A stretch of DNA of 10,644 nt, taken from contig CAJTZO010000054.1 of NCBI GenBank assembly GCA_910583755.1, positions 1-10,644 on the forward strand, given 5' to 3'. Both the position numbers and the translations under genes were made by a program. The notes beneath the pieces are model-generated. The model made no database searches. It was given only the letters and a program-made list of their open reading frames with translations, and was not told the DNA's origin. Each line of letters begins with the position of its first letter. Positions within the stretch are counted from its first letter, which is position 1. Source of the DNA: an uncultured Clostridia bacterium (lineage in GTDB: Bacteria; Bacillota; Clostridia; Lachnospirales; Anaerotignaceae). Positions 6,699 through 10,644 of this stretch are shown here, piece after piece.

Positions 6699-7334
6699 TT
6701 ATAAAATATTGCATTTATTTTTTTCTATCCGAACAGATAATAACAACGATAAAAGATAAAAGCTTGCTGTACTTCCTATCATCATACTTGCACTGAAAAA
6801 AATTCCTTTTTCATATAGCATAGTAGAAAACAAGCTTGCTGTACTTCCTAACGCTATCCATGTTATCAAAACAGAAAGAACTAAAGCATAGACTCTTGCT
6901 TTTCCGATTTCCATAAGATATATCATAGGGAAAGTGATTGCTTGCAAAACAGCAAGGTAGCATAGGGAAGATACTTGTATAAACATAGATGCTGTATCTA
7001 AAAAATTTCCTTTTATGCTGATATAAAATAAAATTTCTAGCACATTTATAAAAAAACATCCCAGCAATGTCATCATTCCAAATAAATAGCGACTACAAAC
7101 CACTGTTTTTTTGCTGACCGGAAAAGCATATTGATATTCTTCCCATTTATTTTTACTGTCACAATCAAATGGAAGAATAGAAAAGTTCATTCCTATTATC
7201 AACATCACAAGGTTCAGTTGTGAAAGAAGTTCTCTTTTGGTGAGACCCAATAATATAAAAAATAAAATGAACCAGAAAATTCTTTTTCCTGTTTTTTTAA
7301 GATATAAAATATCTTTCCATAAAAGTCCCCACAT
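6699..7334 (-). CDS. ABC-2 type transporter permease, third paralogue
   Basis: The 211-residue polytopic membrane protein opens with the shared MWGLLWKDILYLKK motif. About six hydrophobic segments follow, with a cytoplasmic-looking KWEEYQYAFPVSKKTVVCSRYLFG loop after the second. This pattern fits the ABC2_membrane_5 permease family of exporters. The run GGGGGG with 5-nt spacing precedes the ATG. It starts 15 bp after the second permease gene and is the last gene of the operon. A 19-bp direct repeat (6760-6778 and 6832-6850, 72 bp apart and in frame) encodes two GSTAS segments flanking the last loop. A 71-bp stretch (7078-7148) is nearly identical to the second paralogue. The substrate is unknown. 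Confidence 0.85.
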   Translation of the reverse strand: MWGLLWKDILYLKKTGKRIFWFILFFILLGLTKRELLSQLNLVMLIIGMNFSILPFDCDSKNKWEEYQYAFPVSKKTVVCSRYLFGMMTLLGCFFINVLEILFYISIKGNFLDTASMFIQVSSLCYLAVLQAITFPMIYLMEIGKARVYALVLSVLITWIALGSTASLFSTMLYEKGIFFSASMMIGSTASFYLLSLLLSVRIEKNKCNIL

Positions 7335-7349
7335 AAAATCCCCCCATTT

Positions 7350-7955
7350 TTAGCTTCTTTCTTCTATCTTAATGCACAACATAAGAGAACATAAATAAAA
7401 TAATAATAGTATGATTCCTTTGGTTGTTGTAAAATGAAAATCCAGCACATCCGCATTTTTTCCAAAGTAAAACATAATTATAATAAAAATAGTGTCAGAA
7501 TATAGGATTCCTTTTTTACTGCCAAAATAATAGAGGATTGGAAAAGCCACTGCTTGCAAAATGGGAATCCAGCATATAATTCCTATTTGTGTTAATATCC
7601 ATTCTTGTCCTATGCTTTCCGCTGTTACAACATCACTTAAAAATATACCCACTAGGCTACTGAAAAGATAAAAACCAAATATTATAAAACCAAATAAATA
7701 GCGACTACAAACCACTGTTTTTTTGCTGACTGGAAAAGCATATTGATATTCCTTCCATTTGCTGTTATGGTCATATTCAAAGACAAGCATAGCAAAGCTT
7801 TCTCCCAATATCAGTATAATATAGGACATATCTAAAAAGTTCTTATTTTTTAGATAGCTTAGACAGCCAAATGCAACAAAACACAGGTTAAGGAATAAAA
7901 ATACTTTCCATATTTTTTTCAGATATAAGATATCTTTCCATAAAAGTCCTATCAT
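7350..7955 (-). CDS. ABC-2 type transporter permease, second paralogue
   Basis: This 201-residue membrane protein belongs to the same family as its neighbours. It starts MIGLLWKDILYLKK, has the signature loop KWKEYQYAFPVSKKTVVCSRYLFG near residues 66-90, and carries about six transmembrane segments. The ribosome site TGAGGGAAG includes the stop codon of the preceding gene, and the gap is only 10 bp, so translation is probably coupled. Outside the N-terminal motif and the central loop its sequence differs strongly from the other two permeases. It is likely one subunit of a heteromeric channel energised by the ATPase encoded upstream. Substrate not predictable. Confidence 0.85.
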   Translation of the reverse strand: MIGLLWKDILYLKKIWKVFLFLNLCFVAFGCLSYLKNKNFLDMSYIILILGESFAMLVFEYDHNSKWKEYQYAFPVSKKTVVCSRYLFGFIIFGFYLFSSLVGIFLSDVVTAESIGQEWILTQIGIICWIPILQAVAFPILYYFGSKKGILYSDTIFIIIMFYFGKNADVLDFHFTTTKGIILLLFYLCSLMLCIKIEERS

Positions 7956-7965
7956 AAATCTTCCC

Positions 7966-8616
7966 TCAATTTTTCTTTTTTTGTTCTATTCGGATGGACA
8001 GCAATAGAGAACATGTGTATAGTAAGATGCTCATTCCTATCATGATTACCAATACATCAGAATAAGAAATGGAAACCGTTCCTATTTGATACCCCATTCC
8101 AGTAGTAACAACGCTGATAGCTGCTATTATTGTAGCAACAAGACAAAGAACATAAATTCTACCTTTTTCTGCTCCAAAGCGATACAGCAAAGGAAAGGAA
8201 ATTGCTTGCATTATTGGGATAAAAAAGACTGGTAATAATTCTGAACTAACATATTGTAAGGTAAAAGATGGCACATCAGAACAGAATAATAAATATTCTA
8301 TTTCTGTCAACAACATACCAAATATACTTAACAAAAGACAAGCACCAAACAATGCTAATCCAAACAAATACCGACTGCACACAACTATTTTTTTACTAAC
8401 TGGAAAAGTATATTGATAATGATTCCATTTGCTGTAATTATCATAAGTAAAAGGCAGCATAGAAAAATTGCCTCCTAGTATAATCGCAATAAAAACGATG
8501 CTATTAAAGCTGTTATTGCTTGCAATATGGAACAAAATAAAAAATATTCCAAATGCAATTACCATTTTCCACATTTTTTTAAGATATAAAATGTCTTTCC
8601 ATAAAAGTCCTACCAT
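7966..8616 (-). CDS. ABC-2 type transporter permease, first paralogue
   Basis: The 216-residue polytopic membrane protein begins MVGLLWKDILYLKK. Hydrophobic segments lie at about 18-33, 38-56, 85-108, 125-148, 152-172 and 185-208. The conserved loop reads KWNHYQYTFPVSKKIVVCSRYLFG. It is the first permease after the ATPase gene, 14 bp downstream, with AGGAG about 10 nt before the ATG. It is more diverged from the second and third copies than these are from each other in the central loop. Three tandem permeases with one ATPase suggest a heteromeric membrane complex. The alternative is that different permease pairs share the ATPase. Confidence 0.85.
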   Translation of the reverse strand: MVGLLWKDILYLKKMWKMVIAFGIFFILFHIASNNSFNSIVFIAIILGGNFSMLPFTYDNYSKWNHYQYTFPVSKKIVVCSRYLFGLALFGACLLLSIFGMLLTEIEYLLFCSDVPSFTLQYVSSELLPVFFIPIMQAISFPLLYRFGAEKGRIYVLCLVATIIAAISVVTTGMGYQIGTVSISYSDVLVIMIGMSILLYTCSLLLSIRIEQKKKN

Positions 8617-8630
8617 CCTTATTTCTCTCC

Positions 8631-9479
8631 TTATCTTCTATGATAAAATACCATAATCTCCTCTAAACTTGCCTTATCTATCATTGCACCATCATATTTT
8701 CTTAAAAACTCTTTTGTATCCTTCACCAATACTTGATATCCAAACGCATTCTCTCTGAAACTGATATAATCTTTTTTATTGATTTCCTTAAAATCCATTT
8801 TAGAGAAAGAGGCAATTCCATAATTTTGCAAAATATCATCTTTGTTTTCACTAAAAACCATATTCCCTTTTTCTATCAAAGTAATATAATCAGATATTTT
8901 TTCTAAATCTTCTGTAATATGGGAAGAAAGCAACACAGAATGACTTTCTGTTTCCACAAATTCTTGCAAAATATCTCTCACCTCTGCTCTTGCCACAGGG
9001 TCCAGTCCATTCATCGGCTCATCTAATAGTAATATCTCTGCTTCATGGCTAAGTGCAGAAGTAATTGCTACTTTCTTTTTCATTCCCATAGAAAAGCTTT
9101 TAATCGGTTCTTTTATGGGAATTTGAAACCTTTCTAAATAATGAAAAAAGGTTTTTTCTTGCCAGTTCCGGTATAATTTTGAGATAATTTTATTGACATC
9201 ACGTAAAGTAAACATTTCATAAAATATATTTTCATCTGGCACAAAACCAATTCTTTGTTTAATTTCTGTTTCCTTTTGTACACTGTCCAATCCAAATATT
9301 TTAATTTCGCCACTTGTCAAAGGAAGCAAATTTAACGCTAATTTTATCAAAGTTGTCTTACCAGAGCCATTTTCTCCTATCAAGCCCATAATGCTTCCTT
9401 GCTCTAGTTGCATAGTAATAGGGTGTAAATGAAATAAATCAAAAGTTTTTTCAGCCTTATTCCATAAAATGCTATTCAT
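8631..9479 (-). CDS. ABC transporter ATP-binding protein (ABC-2 export type)
   Basis: The 282-residue ATPase powers the permeases encoded downstream. Walker A is GENGSGKT (residues 35-42), the signature FSMGMKK (129-135) is a variant of LSGGQ as often seen in YtrB/EcsA-like ATPases, Walker B is ILLLDEP (149-155), and the switch histidine is H187 in LLSSHI. The Q-loop position reads GFVPDE, so Asp replaces the usual Gln. The chosen ATG (9477-9479) has GGAG 9 nt upstream and overlaps the regulator stop in ATGAATAG, so translation is coupled. An in-frame ATG at 9494 lies further upstream without a better ribosome site. About 65 residues after the nucleotide-binding domain form a small C-terminal extension. 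Confidence 0.93.
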   Translation of the reverse strand: MNSILWNKAEKTFDLFHLHPITMQLEQGSIMGLIGENGSGKTTLIKLALNLLPLTSGEIKIFGLDSVQKETEIKQRIGFVPDENIFYEMFTLRDVNKIISKLYRNWQEKTFFHYLERFQIPIKEPIKSFSMGMKKKVAITSALSHEAEILLLDEPMNGLDPVARAEVRDILQEFVETESHSVLLSSHITEDLEKISDYITLIEKGNMVFSENKDDILQNYGIASFSKMDFKEINKKDYISFRENAFGYQVLVKDTKEFLRKYDGAMIDKASLEEIMVFYHRR

Positions 9480-9855
9480 GTTCTTCATCTCCATAAATTA
9501 TTTTTACAATTTCCATCAATTCTTGTAAAGAAATGCCATTCATTTTTGACTGTTCTACAGCCTTTTGAAGATTCTTTTCAATTTCCTTGTATTGTTCTTC
9601 TCTTATCAATTCCAAATTTTTTTTTGCTACAAAACTACCTTTTCCCATAACTGTCACAATAAATCCGGCACTTTCTAATTCTTCATAAGCTCTTTTAGTG
9701 GTAATCACACTGACTCTTAATTCTTTTGCTAATGTCCGCATAGAAGGGAGTGCTTCCCCTTCTTTCAGTGTGCCGTTCATAATATTTTTTTTAATTTGTC
9801 CCATAATTTGCTCGTAAATTGGGATAGATGATGTGTTACTAATAATAATATCCAC
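9472..9855 (-). CDS. GntR-family transcriptional regulator, YtrA subfamily
   Basis: The protein has about 127 residues, the size of the short YtrA class, which has a winged helix-turn-helix and a small helical dimerisation tail but no effector-binding domain. The start MDIIISNTSSIPIYEQI is the subfamily hallmark, and the helix-turn-helix is in LPSMRTLAKELRVSVITTKRAYEEL, about residues 37-62. AGGAGG sits 5 nt before the GTG (9853-9855) and only 2 nt before an ATG at 9856-9858, so GTG is slightly preferred. It is the first gene of the operon, overlaps the ATPase start by 8 nt, and very likely represses its own promoter. YtrA-type operons often respond to cell-envelope stress or antibiotics. The signal here is unknown. 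Confidence 0.92.
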   Translation of the reverse strand: MDIIISNTSSIPIYEQIMGQIKKNIMNGTLKEGEALPSMRTLAKELRVSVITTKRAYEELESAGFIVTVMGKGSFVAKKNLELIREEQYKEIEKNLQKAVEQSKMNGISLQELMEIVKIIYGDEEHE

Positions 9856-9872
9856 CATTTCCTCCTTAAAAC

Positions 9873-9890
9873 TGTATATATTGTATATAT
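9873..9890. promoter_or_regulatory. Candidate operator of the GntR regulator
   Basis: TGTATATAT occurs twice in perfect tandem (9873-9881 and 9882-9890), directly over the predicted transcription start of the regulator operon. It also contains the inverted repeat TATATA-TTG-TATATA. Position and symmetry suit an autorepressor site, but no YtrA consensus was matched, so this is inference. Confidence 0.45.
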
Positions 9891-9892
9891 GC

Positions 9893-9921
9893 ACTATATC
9901 ACTATAAATACACTTTGTCAA
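9893..9921 (-). promoter_or_regulatory. Promoter of the GntR-ABC transporter operon
   Basis: On the minus strand a perfect -35 TTGACA (9921-9916) is followed after 17 bp by the extended -10 TGATATAGT, with the hexamer at 9898-9893. The start would be near 9886, giving a leader of about 30 nt to the GTG. This is a strong consensus, so the operon would be highly active unless repressed. Confidence 0.8.
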
Positions 9922-9932
9922 TGACTTCTTTA

Positions 9933-9966
9933 ATTGTAAACAAAAAATAAATATACGGTTGACAAT
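9933..9966. promoter_or_regulatory. BirA operator controlling bioY
   Basis: ATTGTAAAC (9933-9941) and GTTGACAAT (9958-9966) form an inverted repeat with one mismatch and a 16-bp spacer. This is the biotin-repressor BirA box known from Firmicutes and proteobacteria. Its right arm covers the -35 hexamer of the bioY promoter, so biotinyl-AMP-bound BirA would block polymerase. The birA gene is not in the window. Confidence 0.88.
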
Positions 9967-9987
9967 TTATTTTTCCTCTTTTATACT
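9959..9987 (+). promoter_or_regulatory. bioY promoter
   Basis: -35 TTGACA (9959-9964) and -10 TATACT (9982-9987) are separated by exactly 17 bp. Transcription would start near 9994. The ribosome site AGGAGG at 10008-10013 lies 6 nt before the ATG. Confidence 0.82.
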
Positions 9988-10019
9988 AGTATTACTATTT
10001 TTTATTTAGGAGGTTATTT

Positions 10020-10553
10020 ATGAAAACAAGAACTATTACCATTATTGGTATATTTACTGCACTACTTTGTATTGCAGGACCTTTAACAATCCCTTTACCT
10101 TTTACCCCTGTTCCACTTTCTCTTGCTACATTTATTATTTATTTTTGTGCGAATTTGTTAGGCTGGAAAAAAAGTTTATATTGCTGTCTTATTTATTTTT
10201 TAATCGGACTAGCAGGGATTCCTGTTTTTTCTGGGTTTTCCTCTGGCATTGTAAAACTAGCGGGTCCTACTGGTGGTTATTTAATTGGTTATTTTTTTCT
10301 TGCCTTTTTTACAGGTTTTTTTGCAGAAAAATTTCCTAATTCTATTAAATTCCAAGTGTTGGGCATGATAATTGGTAGTATTTTTTTGCAATCTTTAGGA
10401 ACACTTTGGCTTTCTATCCTCACACATACTACTTTTTTGCAAGCGGCAGTTTCTGCTGTTCTTCCTTTTTTACCAGGAGATGTTTTAAAAATTACAATCG
10501 CCGCTACACTCTCCCCTTTGGTAAAAAAATATCTACTAAAAGCAGAACTATAA
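10020..10553 (+). CDS. bioY: Biotin transporter BioY (ECF S-component)
   Basis: BioY is the membrane subunit that binds biotin and delivers it to an energy-coupling-factor transporter (EcfA-EcfA'-EcfT), or works alone with low efficiency. The protein has 177 residues and about six hydrophobic segments. Family motifs are PFTPVPLSLATF (27-38), LAGIPVFSGF (64-73) and GPTGGYLIGY (82-91). The ATG is fixed by AGGAGG 6 nt upstream. The promoter overlaps a BirA box, so expression should rise when biotin is scarce. No ecfAA'T genes lie beside it, so it probably shares an ECF module encoded elsewhere. It is a single cistron, divergent from the GntR operon, with a repeat element starting 29 bp after its stop. 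Confidence 0.95.
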   Translation: MKTRTITIIGIFTALLCIAGPLTIPLPFTPVPLSLATFIIYFCANLLGWKKSLYCCLIYFLIGLAGIPVFSGFSSGIVKLAGPTGGYLIGYFFLAFFTGFFAEKFPNSIKFQVLGMIIGSIFLQSLGTLWLSILTHTTFLQAAVSAVLPFLPGDVLKITIAATLSPLVKKYLLKAEL

Positions 10554-10582
10554 AAAAACATCTATCCACAAAGAATAGATGT
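10552..10582. terminator. bioY terminator hairpin, probably split from its T-tract
   Basis: Seven A (10552-10558) precede a 7-bp stem CATCTAT / ATAGATG with a 9-nt loop (10559-10581). In the bioY direction no T-tract follows. Instead the repeat element begins at 10583. Read from the opposite strand it is a normal terminator with seven T. The arrangement matches the gene-proximal hairpin of glgA. A second copy with a T-tract is predicted beyond the window. Confidence 0.65.
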
Positions 10583-10644
10583 CAGTCTATCAATAAAAGT
10601 CTTTTTTTGTGGGTTTCACCCACACCCACCAACTTTTTTAAAAA
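10583..10644. mobile_element. Repeat element copy 2, first 62 bp (cut by window edge)
   Basis: The sequence starts CAGTCTATCAATAAAAGTC and continues with seven T, a hairpin GTGGGT-TTC-ACCCAC (10609-10623) and AACTTTTTTAAAAA. It aligns along its whole length with the glgA-proximal end of copy 1 read on the minus strand. The stem changes from GTGGAC/GTCCAC to GTGGGT/ACCCAC, two base pairs altered on both sides. The rest lies outside the window. Confidence 0.65.

Noticed and set aside
6437..6796. Plus-strand open frame of 119 codons across the GTTAC array
   Set aside because: It starts inside the pepF terminator hairpin and runs into the 3' end of the last permease gene. Its protein simply reflects the tandem DNA repeat, and no ribosome site is present.
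9967..10019. Riboswitch in the bioY leader
   Set aside because: The leader after the predicted start is only about 26 nt, too short for a riboswitch. The BirA operator explains regulation.
10289..10561. Minus-strand open frame opposite bioY
   Set aside because: It lies antisense to a clearly recognised gene, shows no family motif and has no ribosome site.

Overview
The DNA is strongly AT-rich and reads as the chromosome of a low-GC Gram-positive anaerobe in the Clostridia, most likely Lachnospirales. The pointers are Shine-Dalgarno sites of the AGGAGG type, frequent TTG and GTG starts, sigma-A promoters, a DUF5711-plus-CvpA gene pair, an M3B oligoendopeptidase, a bacterial glycogen synthase and a BirA-controlled bioY. 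The lineage is inferred from gene content only.

Left to right: a tRNA-Ala(UGC) gene cut by the window edge with its own strong promoter (1-115, minus). Then a minus-strand pair, a CvpA-family membrane protein (132-845) and a membrane-anchored DUF5711 protein with a 148-residue charged tail (939-2591). Next is a 361-bp gap holding a compact structured repeat element (2709-2926), followed by glgA (2953-4395, minus). Divergent from glgA is pepF (4626-6413, plus) with a long terminator. The gap at 6414-6698 also holds a helically phased GTTAC repeat array. The next block is a minus-strand operon (6699-9855): a YtrA-type GntR repressor, an ABC ATPase and three tandem paralogous ABC-2 permeases. 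Divergent from it is bioY (10020-10553, plus) behind a textbook BirA operator. The last 62 bases are the start of a second copy of the repeat element.

The regulator, ATPase and three permeases are closely packed, some with overlaps, and form one self-regulated exporter-type module. bioY is the substrate-binding subunit of a biotin importer and is probably repressed by BirA when biotin is plentiful. glgA makes alpha-1,4-glucan, and pepF degrades peptides in the cytoplasm.

The most notable observation is the repeat element. It appears to have inserted next to the stem-loop of the glgA transcription terminator and duplicated the whole hairpin as a 23-bp direct repeat, leaving the A-tract on one side and the T-tract on the other. 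The second copy sits in the same position and orientation behind bioY, directly after that gene's terminator hairpin. Its own hairpin differs from copy 1 by two compensatory base pairs. This looks like a small non-autonomous mobile element that targets intrinsic terminators and is transcribed as a 3' UTR. I cannot tell from sequence alone whether the family is already described.
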